A DNA stretch of 64,000 bases from Caldifarciminota bacterium (GCA_023129325.1 JAGMCI010000042.1:17136-81135), one strand, 5' to 3'. Positions 1 to 9,361 are shown, numbered from the stretch's first letter. The notes: generated by a model not told the origin, from the letters alone. A program made the numbers and translations.

Positions 1-435
1 AAATTCAAGAAATAAATTTCCAAAACTCGGAAACTCACGACAGGAAAATTGCGTCTTACCGTTAGCCCATAAAAATCGAGGACCACAAGCGCCAATTTCT
101 TTTTTCTCTTTTATAAACCGATAGAGATTTTCAATTGTATCTTCCATCATTATGACATCAGGATTAAGAAGGAAAATATATTTACCTTTTGCTAATTTAG
201 TTCCTTGATTGATTGCTTTTGACAAACCAACATTACTTGAGTTTTTAATTATATGCACTTTTGGGAATTGCTTTTTTACTATTTCAACTGTCCTGTCTTC
301 TGAATTATTATCTACAAGGATTATTTCATACATCCGCGAGCCATCCGTCGGACAGGCAGGATTAATTGCAGATAAACAACTTTTAATATATTTTTCCGAA
401 TTCCAGGTTACAATTATGATAGAAACTTTTTCCAT
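1..435 (-). CDS. Glycosyltransferase family 2 (rhamnosyltransferase-like), partial at window edge
   Basis: Reverse-strand reading MEKVSIIIVTWNSEKYIKSCLSAI...YEIILVDNNSEDRTVEIVKKQFPKVHIIKNSSNVGLSKAINQGTKLAKGKYIFLLNPDV; classic GT2 motifs; not in the supplied ORF list because it runs off the window. Confidence 0.9.
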   Translation of the reverse strand, partial: MEKVSIIIVTWNSEKYIKSCLSAINPACPTDGSRMYEIILVDNNSEDRTVEIVKKQFPKVHIIKNSSNVGLSKAINQGTKLAKGKYIFLLNPDVIMMEDTIENLYRFIKEKKEIGACGPRFLWANGKTQFSCREFPSFGNLFLEF

Positions 436-470
436 TTTTTATTTCCTTAATTCCAGCGCTACTCTTGAGA

Positions 471-493
471 TTGAAGCAGAGGCTTCAACCTAC
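471..493 (-). repeat. GTAG-capped palindrome (TTGAAGC family)
   Basis: TTGAAGCagagGCTTCAACCTAC; revcomp GTAGgTTGAAGCctctGCTTCAA. Confidence 0.85.
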
Positions 494-1317
494 CCGTAGT
501 TGCAACCAATTCCAAGTCTTTCGCAACATTCTTTTGCTATCTGATTTGCAAATTCACAGGATTTCAGAGGATTATGGGTTTCCAGAAACTTAATTATAAA
601 AGCACTTGAAAATGTATCGCCTGCCCCTGTGACATCTACAATCTTTGCTTTTTGAGATTTTACCCATTTACATTTCTTATCGTAACAAACAAGACATCCT
701 TTGTCCCCGAATGTAAAAATCACAACTTTCATTCCACCAGTTAATAAACTTTTGCCATATTCTTCATAATTTTCACTTATTCCTAATGCTCTCACTTCTC
801 TTTCATTAGCTTGTAAAATATCACAACACTTAATAATTCTTTTATCCACCTCTCCCCCACACACTAAGGAATGAACATCAATATATATTAATTTTTCAAA
901 GTTATTTCTTAGCTGAACAATTTTATCTATTGGAATATCTTGACTTGATATAAAACTGACGAGTAATAAATCTAAATCTGGAAACGGCTTAGGCAATGGG
1001 ACCGGGTGAGGTTTATTTAATAGGATTTCTCGGCGTGTTGTTTTTGATATGTAATTAAGTTTAACCTTGTATGTTGATTGTGAAAGAACTTTTATATAGT
1101 CCGTGGAAATATTAGGATATTTTTCAAAAAGAGAAAAAAGTTGGGAAGCTTTATCCTTTCCTATCCAGGTAATTGGGTATATTTGATGTGAGGATAAACT
1201 TGCCAAGGTAAGCACATTATAAGTAATTCCCCCAAAAGACTCTATCTTCTCACTATCGGGAAAGACAATATAATCATAGCATATAGAACCTAATACACCA
1301 ATTTTTCTAATCTTCAT
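490..1317 (-). CDS. PfkB-family carbohydrate kinase
   Basis: C-terminal PfkB signature DVTGAGDTFSSAFI, N-terminal GGITYN. Confidence 0.9.
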   Translation of the reverse strand: MKIRKIGVLGSICYDYIVFPDSEKIESFGGITYNVLTLASLSSHQIYPITWIGKDKASQLFSLFEKYPNISTDYIKVLSQSTYKVKLNYISKTTRREILLNKPHPVPLPKPFPDLDLLLVSFISSQDIPIDKIVQLRNNFEKLIYIDVHSLVCGGEVDKRIIKCCDILQANEREVRALGISENYEEYGKSLLTGGMKVVIFTFGDKGCLVCYDKKCKWVKSQKAKIVDVTGAGDTFSSAFIIKFLETHNPLKSCEFANQIAKECCERLGIGCNYG

Positions 1318-1351
1318 TTGTAGTATATAATATTGTTAAAGCTCTTTAAGG

Positions 1352-1428
1352 TTGAAGCAGAGGCTTCAACCTACCCTCTATAAAAGGCTTCAACCTACCC
1401 CTGAATTGATTTAGAGGCTTCAATCTAC
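1352..1428 (-). repeat. One full and two half copies of the GTAG-TTGAAGC palindrome
   Basis: TTGAAGCagagGCTTCAACCTAC at 1352-1374; truncated copies ending CTAC at 1396 and 1428. Confidence 0.8.
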
Positions 1429-2981
1429 TCTATAATCGTAAATCCACTTTTCTTTAGTTTCTTAATTGCTTCTGGGATGGCATTCATTATATCACCTGCT
1501 ATTGTTGAATATTCAGTTAACTTTTCAGCTGCAATTTCTCCTGAAAGACCGTGAATATAGACACCAAGTCTTGCTGAATCAATTAGAGAAAGTCCTTGTG
1601 CCAAAAGACCTGCTATTATACCGGTTAATACATCCCCAGAACCAGCTGATGCAAGACCTGAGTTATAAACAGGATTAAGATATTTAATATCTTTTGAGGC
1701 TATTATAGTTGGTGCTCCTTTAAGGATAAAAGTGACTCCAAGTTTCTTTGCAAATTGAAATGCTATATCAATTCTTTTATGCTGAATGTCAGACACTGTA
1801 AGACCTATAAGTTTTGATAACTCACCAGGATGTGGAGTAATTATTAAAGGAGCTTTAATTTTTTTAAAAGTTTCTAAGGTTAGGTTATTTATTCCATCAG
1901 CGTCAATTACAAGCGGAACACTGATTTCAGGAACTAATTTCTGAACCAACATTTTGGTTTCAACATGAGTTGATAAACCAGGTCCTATTGCAACCACCGT
2001 TGCTTCTTTTATCTCTTTTATTATTTTATTCAGTGCATTTACTGAAAGTGTTCCATCTTTTGTTTCTGCTAATGGCACAGTTATAACTTCTGTGACTTTT
2101 TGCTCAAGGATTGGATTAAGGGACTCAGGGATACCAAGTCTAACAAGTCCAGCTCCAATCTTCAATGCAGACAGTGAAGTAAGAGCGGCTGCTCCTGTCA
2201 TACCGCGAGACCCAGCAACTATAAACACTTTTCCAAATGTTCCTTTATGAGAATTTCCGGGGCGTTCGGGAAGTAAATTTATTAATTCCGGGGCTTCAAG
2301 TAATTCTAAATTGATATTTTCCCATAGTTTTGGTGGCACTCCTATATCAATAACATACACATCTCCGGCATAATCTTTCCCTGGATAAAGAAATAATCCA
2401 CTTTTTGGCAAGCACATTGTTCCTGTAAAATCTGCTTTTATACAGACTCCTTCTATACTGCCATCTTGAGCATTCAGTCCAGACGGAACATCAATAGCAA
2501 GGACAGGAATATCTATTTTATTCATAATATTTATCACATTTTCTGCTATTCCTTTTACTTTACCCTTAAATCCAGTTCCAAATATAGCATCTACAAGCAA
2601 GTCAGATTTAAGACATTCCTGTTCAAACATAAGAATGTCTTTTTTAGTTTTCAGTTCCTTAATCTCAAAACCTGATTTTAAGAGAATATCAAGATTTAGA
2701 CAAGCATCGCCTTTTATTTCCTGAATTTTCCCGAGCAAGAAAACACCTATATCTGCACCATTATTTAACAAGTGTCTTGCAAGCACAAAGCCATCTCCCC
2801 CATTATTTCCTTTACCACAAATTATGCCAACTTTCAAGCCTTTTATCTGTTCAGCTTCTTCCTGAATTATTTCAAATAGTCCAAGTCCAGCATTTTCCAT
2901 CAACACAGCTCCTGAGATACCAAGCCCTTTTATTGCCTTTTCATCTATTTTCTTCATTTCTTCTGGTGTTACAAGTTTCAT
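1425..2981 (-). CDS. nnr: Bifunctional NAD(P)H-hydrate epimerase / ADP-dependent NAD(P)H-hydrate dehydratase
   Basis: YjeF_N (GKGNNGGDGFVLARHL, DAIFGTG) plus carbohydrate-kinase-like dehydratase (AGSGDVLTGIIAGLLAQG). Confidence 0.95.
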   Translation of the reverse strand: MKLVTPEEMKKIDEKAIKGLGISGAVLMENAGLGLFEIIQEEAEQIKGLKVGIICGKGNNGGDGFVLARHLLNNGADIGVFLLGKIQEIKGDACLNLDILLKSGFEIKELKTKKDILMFEQECLKSDLLVDAIFGTGFKGKVKGIAENVINIMNKIDIPVLAIDVPSGLNAQDGSIEGVCIKADFTGTMCLPKSGLFLYPGKDYAGDVYVIDIGVPPKLWENINLELLEAPELINLLPERPGNSHKGTFGKVFIVAGSRGMTGAAALTSLSALKIGAGLVRLGIPESLNPILEQKVTEVITVPLAETKDGTLSVNALNKIIKEIKEATVVAIGPGLSTHVETKMLVQKLVPEISVPLVIDADGINNLTLETFKKIKAPLIITPHPGELSKLIGLTVSDIQHKRIDIAFQFAKKLGVTFILKGAPTIIASKDIKYLNPVYNSGLASAGSGDVLTGIIAGLLAQGLSLIDSARLGVYIHGLSGEIAAEKLTEYSTIAGDIMNAIPEAIKKLKKSGFTIIE

Positions 2982-3024
2982 TTCACCTCCTCTAAAACCC
3001 TAATTTTATCACAGAATCACAGAA

Positions 3025-3078
3025 ATGAGCCAGAGGCTCATCCCTGCCCGACGGACGGCAGGCGGGCACCTCTGGTGG
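3025..3078 (+). repeat. 54-bp composite triple-hairpin element, copy 1
   Basis: atgagccagaggctcatccctgcccgacggacggcaggcgggcacctctggtgg. Confidence 0.85.
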
Positions 3079-3082
3079 AAAA

Positions 3083-3136
3083 GTAGCCGAACCCTTTAGG
3101 GTTCGCTAAACATCCCGATAAAATCGGGACGGCTAC
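3083..3136. repeat. REPIN-like doublet
   Basis: GTAGCC-GAACCCtttaGGGTTC-gctaaaca-TCCCGATaaaATCGGGA-c-GGCTAC. Confidence 0.75.
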
Positions 3137-3230
3137 TTGAATTAAATACAATTTCTGTGTTTCCCTCATGGAGTTTATCCCGCAAAATGCGGGATGTTTC
3201 CGTGATTTTTTATTTCTCAATAGCCTCTTT

Positions 3231-4085
3231 TTATTCTATTACTTCCATTTCAAGGATTCTATCTAATCTAAAAGTACGCCGTTCTCCCCTTAATAAGCAA
3301 TTTGCTATTAAATATGTATAATCTTGATAAGGAATTATCTCAATCGGCTCTATGGTTCGGACAGTTTCTTCTCCCTCAGCTGAGACATATCTGAGTTTAA
3401 GTTTCTTTTTACTTTTAACAGACTCCTCCACTTCAGGAGGTAATATTATTTCACCATAAGTAGGAAAAACAAATGACCCTCCTTGTAATTCCAACAGGTC
3501 GTAAAGAGTATTAACTCCTCTATCTTTAAAATTTTTAAGGAAAGCATAAAAGATTTCCTTTGTTATTTTTGTATCTCCAAGTGCTCTATGTTGATTATAA
3601 GTATCTATGCCAAAATAGGAAGCAATTTTCCCTAAACTATTTCCAGGGAAATTATAATGTGCCCGAGCTAATGTAAGAGTGTCAATAACAAAGTTATTAG
3701 GAAAAGGAATTCCTAAATTATGCAAATGTGACCCAATAAACTCTAAATCAAACGGTGCATTATGAGCTACAATTACTGAGCCCTTTATGAAATCAAAAAA
3801 GTCATTTACAATCTGGCTAAATAAAGGAGCATTCTTAACCATATTAGCAGTAATTTTATTAACATTAAAAGCTCCTGGAGAAATAGGCCTACAAGGGTTT
3901 ATTAGAGTCTCATAAGAATCTATAATCTTGCCATTCTTGGCTTTCAGGAGTCCAATCTCACATATCCTATCCCCATACTGTGGATGCAGCCCAGTAGTTT
4001 CCAAATCAAGGAAAATAAAGGTAATTTTAAGTAGAGGCGTATTGCAATACGTCCCTACCTGTGTTTTTATTTTATTAAATTGCAT
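3231..4085 (-). CDS. DEDDh 3'-5' exonuclease (DnaQ/PolC epsilon-like) with C-terminal WYL-like domain
   Basis: FIFLDLETTGLHP, VAHNAPFDLEFI, HRALGDTKIT exonuclease motifs; C-terminus KLKLRYVSAEGEETVRTIEPIEIIPYQDYTYLIANCLLRGERRTFRLDRI is WYL-like. ORF track starts at 4112; ATG at 4085 follows the RAYT stop by 2 nt. Confidence 0.85.
   Translation of the reverse strand: MQFNKIKTQVGTYCNTPLLKITFIFLDLETTGLHPQYGDRICEIGLLKAKNGKIIDSYETLINPCRPISPGAFNVNKITANMVKNAPLFSQIVNDFFDFIKGSVIVAHNAPFDLEFIGSHLHNLGIPFPNNFVIDTLTLARAHYNFPGNSLGKIASYFGIDTYNQHRALGDTKITKEIFYAFLKNFKDRGVNTLYDLLELQGGSFVFPTYGEIILPPEVEESVKSKKKLKLRYVSAEGEETVRTIEPIEIIPYQDYTYLIANCLLRGERRTFRLDRILEMEVIE
4031..4058. repeat. GTAG-GGCGTATTGCAATACGCC palindrome, in frame in exonuclease gene
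   Basis: gtagaggcgtattgcaatacgtccctac encodes VGTYCNTPL. Confidence 0.9.
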
Positions 4086-4087
4086 TG

Positions 4088-4669
4088 TTATTTTCCCTTT
4101 CCATACAACCATTCATCAAATTCATCTGTACCTATGCGGGCTGGATTTTCCCTATCAAGTTCCCATTTTAACGGATTATAATGAATATATTCTTGGATAC
4201 GATTCAATGAATGCTTGTTTCGAATAATATGTTCGTAATAATTTCGTTGCCAGAATTTTCCTAATGTATTGATATTGTTTTGCCTAATGTATCTCAACCA
4301 TTTCGTTATACAAATTGATTTATACGAGCCTATAATTTCTCCTACTGTAGGGGCAACCCTTGCGGTTGCCCCACTGAGATTTAGGGCAGGGGCAAGCCCT
4401 GCCCCTACATTGGAATCTGTATCAACAATAAAAATAATTCCATGTATATGGTTAGGCATTATTACAAACTCGTCTAACTCAATATTAGGAAACCGGTCTG
4501 GCAATTTTTGCCATTGTCCTAACACAATGGCTTTCAATTCTGGATATTGTTCAAAATACATTTCCTGATTATATGTGCAAATTGTTACAAAATACGCACC
4601 GGATTGCGAATAATCATATTCCTTTAACCGAATTGACTTCCTTTGTTTTTCAGAGTCGAGTCTTATCAT
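4088..4669 (-). mobile_element. REP-associated tyrosine transposase (RAYT, Y1_Tnp / IS200-like HUH family)
   Basis: SGAYFVTICTYNQEMYF, VIMPNHIHGIIF (HUH motif), FWQRNYYEHIIRN (candidate catalytic Tyr), single-domain 193 aa. Confidence 0.93.
4347..4406. repeat. REPIN-like inverted pair inside the RAYT ORF
   Basis: GTAGGGGCAACCcttgcGGTTGCCCC ... GGGCAGGGGCAAGCCCTGCCCCTAC encodes VGAGLAPALNLSGATARVAPT. Confidence 0.88.
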
Positions 4670-5604
4670 TTCTTGTTGGAATAATAATTTCTTCCTTTAT
4701 CTGTAATCTCCCATATCCCTTCAGGAGAATTTTTCTTTAACAAACCTTTTCCTATCATCGCAAATCTCTCCCATCCTATAGCAGAACTCCACCTTATAGG
4801 ACCTGAAGGGAGTTTTTCACAGTCTGCAGGAGTTAGTCTATCTCTCATTTTGTTTTTGACCTGTTCTTTAATATCCTTGACCTTTCCACTTCCTCCCATT
4901 TTAATTAAAGCTTCTAAAATAGGAATGAGATATTCCTTTTGAGAAGTCATCTTTTCCTTTTTCCCTTTTTCTTTTAGGTTTTCAGGTATTCCTTTTTTGA
5001 CTACAGACTCAAATAAGGGTTCAAACAGATGTACATAGACATTTTCAGTTCCTTTTCTCACAAAAGTCTTGAATTCAACAATTTTTGCATTCTCATCTGC
5101 CCCATGAATGGATTCCTCCATTCTCTTGCCATCTTCGCCAGTCATATTATCAATTATGACTACAATTTCTGGAGGTTCATCATAGATTAATTCTAAGAAT
5201 GTTGGAATATCCTTACAATAGTAATTAACTTCTGCCTTCTCTTTATAATCGAGATTACCTATTTCTTTACGAATAGCAGTCCGTATCTCTTTCTGGGTCT
5301 TAGGATTTCTAACGGCATTTTTGTAGTTAACTATCTGACCAGCTATGCGTCTTATTGCATCATCTCCAAGCAATTTTAATTCTACTATATACCATTCCTT
5401 ATTTTTAAAGTCAACCACAAAACCATCAGGAATTGAGCGATTGCCAGCAAGAGATTCCATTCCACGCTTGGCAAAATATATACAAGCAGGTCCAAAGATA
5501 TCCTTTACATAGTTTTTAATCATTGGCTCAAATTTCGTTGGTTCTGGTTCAGGACGCTTTAGTATATATTTTACCCCATCTTTAATCAATATTTCTTTAC
5601 CCAT
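4666..5604 (-). CDS. Putative PD-(D/E)XK nuclease with C-terminal Mrr_N-like winged helix
   Basis: IPDGFVVDFKNKEWYIVELKL matches D-x(n)-ExK; C-terminus WERFAMIGKGLLKKNSPEGIWEITDKGRNYY resembles Mrr_N winged helix. Confidence 0.55.
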   Translation of the reverse strand: MGKEILIKDGVKYILKRPEPEPTKFEPMIKNYVKDIFGPACIYFAKRGMESLAGNRSIPDGFVVDFKNKEWYIVELKLLGDDAIRRIAGQIVNYKNAVRNPKTQKEIRTAIRKEIGNLDYKEKAEVNYYCKDIPTFLELIYDEPPEIVVIIDNMTGEDGKRMEESIHGADENAKIVEFKTFVRKGTENVYVHLFEPLFESVVKKGIPENLKEKGKKEKMTSQKEYLIPILEALIKMGGSGKVKDIKEQVKNKMRDRLTPADCEKLPSGPIRWSSAIGWERFAMIGKGLLKKNSPEGIWEITDKGRNYYSNKK

Positions 5605-5713
5605 TTTTACACCCCCTCTAAGCCACTGATAAACACAGATATAGACACGGAATTACACGGAAAAGAAAGGCTCTGTGTAATCCTGAAATAAATCTGTGCA
5701 ATCTGTGGCTTTT

Positions 5714-6823
5714 TCACAATGCTTGATTATAAATATTTGCTATGTCTTCTTTAGTTACTTTCTTTAAGGTTACTTTTAAATTTCTTCTGCCCCAGGCGTC
5801 TTGGACAAAGTTGGGTATATCATTTGATGTTATTCCATAATCTTTCATAGATGTTGATATGCCTAAATCATTTACAAATTTGTTAATAACATCTAAATCT
5901 TTACCACTAAATATTTCAATAATCTTAGAGATTTTGGTTCTTTGTGTATCATTCAAAAACTCAAGGACATAAGGCAGTAATATTCCATTTGCTCTGCCAT
6001 GTGGTATATTATAAAGTGTAGTAAGCGGGTATCCAAGTGCGTGCAAAATTATTGTTTTTGTCTGGGCTATTACAAGTCCGGCGAGCATAGATGCGTAAAG
6101 CATTTGAGTTCTTGCTTCTATATCTTCACCATTTAAAGCAACTCTTGGCAGCCATTCTTTTATTATCTTAATAGCTCTTATGGCTAAAAGAGTAGAAATT
6201 GGAGTTGCCTCTTTTGAGAGATATCCTTCAATAGCATGTGTTAATGCATCTATACCTGTATTTATAGTAATTTCTTCAGGCATTGAGATTGTAAGTTCAG
6301 GGTCAAGGAGAGCAATTGTTGGAAATATTTTTGGATTTGAATATGCCCTTTTAGTATTTGAGCATATAAGCACTGCATATTGAGTAACTTCAGACCCAGT
6401 TCCAGCAGTAGTAGGAATTGCAACAATAGGAAGAGGAGAATTTAAAGATTTTTCCCCTTTTATATAGTCTTCCATTTTGCCGTCATTTTTTGCAAGTAAG
6501 GCAATGCATTTTGTGGCATCTATTACACTTCCTCCTCCAAGTCCGATAACAAGGTCAGGGGATTTTTCTCTTGCAAACCCAGCTCCTTTATTTATAGTTT
6601 GAATACTTGGATTTTGTTCTACTTTATCAAATATAAAAGTTGATTTATTTAATTTCTTAAAAGAAGTTTTAAGAAAATCTAAGGAACCATTCTTCTTGGA
6701 AGAATGTTTTCCTGTTACTATTAGAATTCTTTCTATATTAGGGGGTAAAAAATTTGACAGGTCCTTAAGTTTACCTTTCCCAAATATTATTTGAGTAGGT
6801 AAATAATGTTTAAATTCTTTCAT
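5714..6823 (-). CDS. Iron-containing alcohol dehydrogenase
   Basis: GLGGGSVIDATKCIAL, PTTAGTGSEVTQYAV, HALGYPL...HGRANGILLPYVL. Confidence 0.93.
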   Translation of the reverse strand: MKEFKHYLPTQIIFGKGKLKDLSNFLPPNIERILIVTGKHSSKKNGSLDFLKTSFKKLNKSTFIFDKVEQNPSIQTINKGAGFAREKSPDLVIGLGGGSVIDATKCIALLAKNDGKMEDYIKGEKSLNSPLPIVAIPTTAGTGSEVTQYAVLICSNTKRAYSNPKIFPTIALLDPELTISMPEEITINTGIDALTHAIEGYLSKEATPISTLLAIRAIKIIKEWLPRVALNGEDIEARTQMLYASMLAGLVIAQTKTIILHALGYPLTTLYNIPHGRANGILLPYVLEFLNDTQRTKISKIIEIFSGKDLDVINKFVNDLGISTSMKDYGITSNDIPNFVQDAWGRRNLKVTLKKVTKEDIANIYNQAL

Positions 6824-7827
6824 AGATGGAATTCTATTACATCTCCTTCTTTAAGTATATAATCTCTTTCTACCATCTGACCATCAAATTTATTTGACCC
6901 CCAAAGTCTAGCATATTTTAATTCACCGACAAAATCTTTATGAATATCCCTTGCGGCATCAATAACTCTACTTCCCTTTGGCAAAACAATTGGTTCATTC
7001 ATATCTGGTTTCTCACCAGGTGCTTTAGTATATACCCTGATAATATTTAAGGATTGGTAGATTTTATTTTTTAACTCTTGCAACCCTGTTTTTCTTTCTG
7101 CGGAAATAGCTATAATTGGAATATTGGGATATTTATTTTTTAATTTGTCAAAATTTTCATTTACATGAGGTAAATCAATTTTATTTCCAATAATAATTGC
7201 TTTTTTAAAAACATACTCAATTGATGGTTCTGGGGGTATAAAGGTTTCTATTATAATTTTTATCTTTTCTAATCTTTCTGTGATTGTTGACAGGCTGGAA
7301 GCCTGTCTTACTGCATAATTGCTAACAGGCTGGAAGCCTGTCCTACTTAAATCTACTACAAACAAAAGTATATCAGCTGGTCTTACAATATCTGATAACC
7401 ATTTAAGCATAAAGTCATGATTAATAGCTGGTGTATCAACAAGCTGAATTTGAATATTTTTAAATTCCATCATTCCAATTATAGGAGCATTGGTAGTAAA
7501 TGGATAAGATGCAACTTCAGGAGTTGCATTTGTAAGTGCTTTTAGGATTTGCGATTTTCCTGTATTTGCCAAACCAAGTAATACTAATTGGGCTACTCCC
7601 TCTTTATTTATATGATAGGTATGTCTTCTTTTAGTATGTTTTTTTTGCATTTCTTTATTTAATTTAGATATCCTGGCTCTAAGGTCTGCTTGCAATTTAT
7701 CAGTTCCTTTATGATGTGGCATTATACCAAGCATTTCTCTAAGAATTTCTATTTTTTCACGAGGGTTTGCAGTTAATCTATATCTTGCTTCTGCCTCAAA
7801 ATACTGTGGTGGTAAATTAGCAGGCAT
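6820..7827 (-). CDS. Obg/DRG-like GTPase with TGS domain
   Basis: GLANTGKSQILKALTN (P-loop), NKIDLP (G4), C-terminal TGS (VLPKGSRVIDAARDIHKDFV). Confidence 0.9.
   Translation of the reverse strand: MPANLPPQYFEAEARYRLTANPREKIEILREMLGIMPHHKGTDKLQADLRARISKLNKEMQKKHTKRRHTYHINKEGVAQLVLLGLANTGKSQILKALTNATPEVASYPFTTNAPIIGMMEFKNIQIQLVDTPAINHDFMLKWLSDIVRPADILLFVVDLSRTGFQPVSNYAVRQASSLSTITERLEKIKIIIETFIPPEPSIEYVFKKAIIIGNKIDLPHVNENFDKLKNKYPNIPIIAISAERKTGLQELKNKIYQSLNIIRVYTKAPGEKPDMNEPIVLPKGSRVIDAARDIHKDFVGELKYARLWGSNKFDGQMVERDYILKEGDVIEFHL
7289..7346 (-). repeat. Twin ACAGGCTGGAAGCCTGT palindromes in GTPase gene
   Basis: gacaggctggaagcctgtcttac and aacaggctggaagcctgtcctac separated by 12 bp. Confidence 0.9.
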
Positions 7828-8597
7828 TATTTTTTTTCAATAAATGCATAGGCATCGTGGTTATGGATACTTTCGTAACTTTCTGTTTCAACTGAATACC
7901 AAATTACATCTTTTTCTCTATTCAATTTTTCAGCCACATTACGCACAACATCCTCAACAAATACAGGATGGTTATACGCATATTGAGTTACATACTTTTC
8001 ATCTTCTCTTTTTAACAAGGTATAAAGAGAAGATGAAGCACATTTTTCAATAAGAGCTACCAGGTCTTCAATCCAAAAGAATCCATGAAATCTAATAAAT
8101 ACAATTATTTTTCCTCTTTGATTATGCGCTCCTTTTTTCACAAGTTCTTTTGAGCAAGGGCAAAGTGTAGCTATTGGAACAGCGACTCCAAGTTTAAAAT
8201 GAAACCCATCTTGTTTTGAGAGGGAGGATGTAAATTTACATTCATATTCCATAAGACTTTTGACTTTTGAAACTGGGGCTTCTTTTTCAATAAAATAAGG
8301 GAATTCTATCTCCATATGTGCTGATTGGGCATCAAATTTTTTCATTGTTTCTTTTAGAATAGCTTTCATATTTTTCATAGCAATTTCATTTCTGTATTTA
8401 TTAAGTATTTCAATAAATCTACTCATATGGGTTCCGCGGAAGTGGTGAGGGAGTGAAACATACATATTAATATTTGCAACAGTATGCTGTTCTGCCATTC
8501 TTTTATCAAAAACTTTTATAGGATATTTAAGGTTCTTTATTCCTACTTTATCTATTTCAAGATGCCTTTTATCAATTTCGTTTTGTATATCACGCAT
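7827..8597 (-). CDS. folE2: GTP cyclohydrolase FolE2 (type IB)
   Basis: MYVSLPHHFRGTHMSRFIEIL, CPCSKE, HNQRG. Confidence 0.95.
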   Translation of the reverse strand: MRDIQNEIDKRHLEIDKVGIKNLKYPIKVFDKRMAEQHTVANINMYVSLPHHFRGTHMSRFIEILNKYRNEIAMKNMKAILKETMKKFDAQSAHMEIEFPYFIEKEAPVSKVKSLMEYECKFTSSLSKQDGFHFKLGVAVPIATLCPCSKELVKKGAHNQRGKIIVFIRFHGFFWIEDLVALIEKCASSSLYTLLKREDEKYVTQYAYNHPVFVEDVVRNVAEKLNREKDVIWYSVETESYESIHNHDAYAFIEKK

Positions 8598-8701
8598 ACT
8601 ATAAAATCAGTTTAAAATTAGCAATTACCAATTAGCATTTTAAAATGGCATTGTTTATTTGCCTTCGACGGCTCATCAGCTCTTCTATTTTTCCCACTTT
8701 T

Positions 8702-9361
8702 TTATTCTGTAGTTTCATTTTTTGAAATGATTGGGTCTCTAATTCCTGCGAGTTTAAAAGCTTTAAATCTCCGAATGCAGGAATCACATTTCCCACAAGC
8801 TTGAGAATTATTTTCATAACATGACCAGGTTAAATTAAGAGGGGCATTAAGTTTTAAACCAAGCTTTACAATTTCATATTTTTGCATTGAAATTACAGGA
8901 GTTATAACCTCTATATGAGTAGTTGTATTAGTTCCAGTTTCAATAATTTCATTAAATCTTTCATAAAACTCTTTTCTGCAATCTGGATATTCAGGGGCAT
9001 CTTCTTCAACTGCTCCAATAAATATTTTAGGTGCACCGATTACTTCAGCCCAAGAAACTGCAACAGCAAGAAAATTAGCATTCCTGAATGGAACATAAGT
9101 TGTTGTCCGATGCGATGCTTGCATTTTTGAGTCAATTAAACTTGAGCCTCCAATTTTTTTAAAATGTTCAAAGTCGCAAACAAGTTTATATTTTACTTTA
9201 TAAAAATCTACAAGAGAATTAAATGCTTTAAGTTCCCGTTTCTCTGTTTTTTGACCATAATTTATATGCAAAAAGGCAAGTTCATAATCTCTATTTGCTA
9301 TAGCGGCTGTCACGCAGCTATCAATACCACCTGATACAAGGATGACAGCTAAATCTTTCAT
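8702..9361 (-). CDS. queC: 7-cyano-7-deazaguanine synthase QueC
   Basis: VSGGIDSCVTAAIA, FRNANFLAVAVSWAE, C-terminal Cys cluster TWSCYENNSQACGKCDSCIRR. Confidence 0.95.
   Translation of the reverse strand: MKDLAVILVSGGIDSCVTAAIANRDYELAFLHINYGQKTEKRELKAFNSLVDFYKVKYKLVCDFEHFKKIGGSSLIDSKMQASHRTTTYVPFRNANFLAVAVSWAEVIGAPKIFIGAVEEDAPEYPDCRKEFYERFNEIIETGTNTTTHIEVITPVISMQKYEIVKLGLKLNAPLNLTWSCYENNSQACGKCDSCIRRFKAFKLAGIRDPIISKNETTE

Noticed and set aside
209-499. 96-aa plus-strand ORF
   Set aside because: Antisense to a clear GT2 coding region on the minus strand.
3038-3220. 60-aa minus-strand ORF
   Set aside because: Composed of palindromic repeat sequence between genes (3025-3136); no independent support.
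8600-8701. Possible preQ1 riboswitch in the queuosine gene cluster
   Set aside because: The operon's 5' end is upstream of queD where the promoter leaves essentially no leader; no convincing preQ1 aptamer seen in this 100-bp gap.
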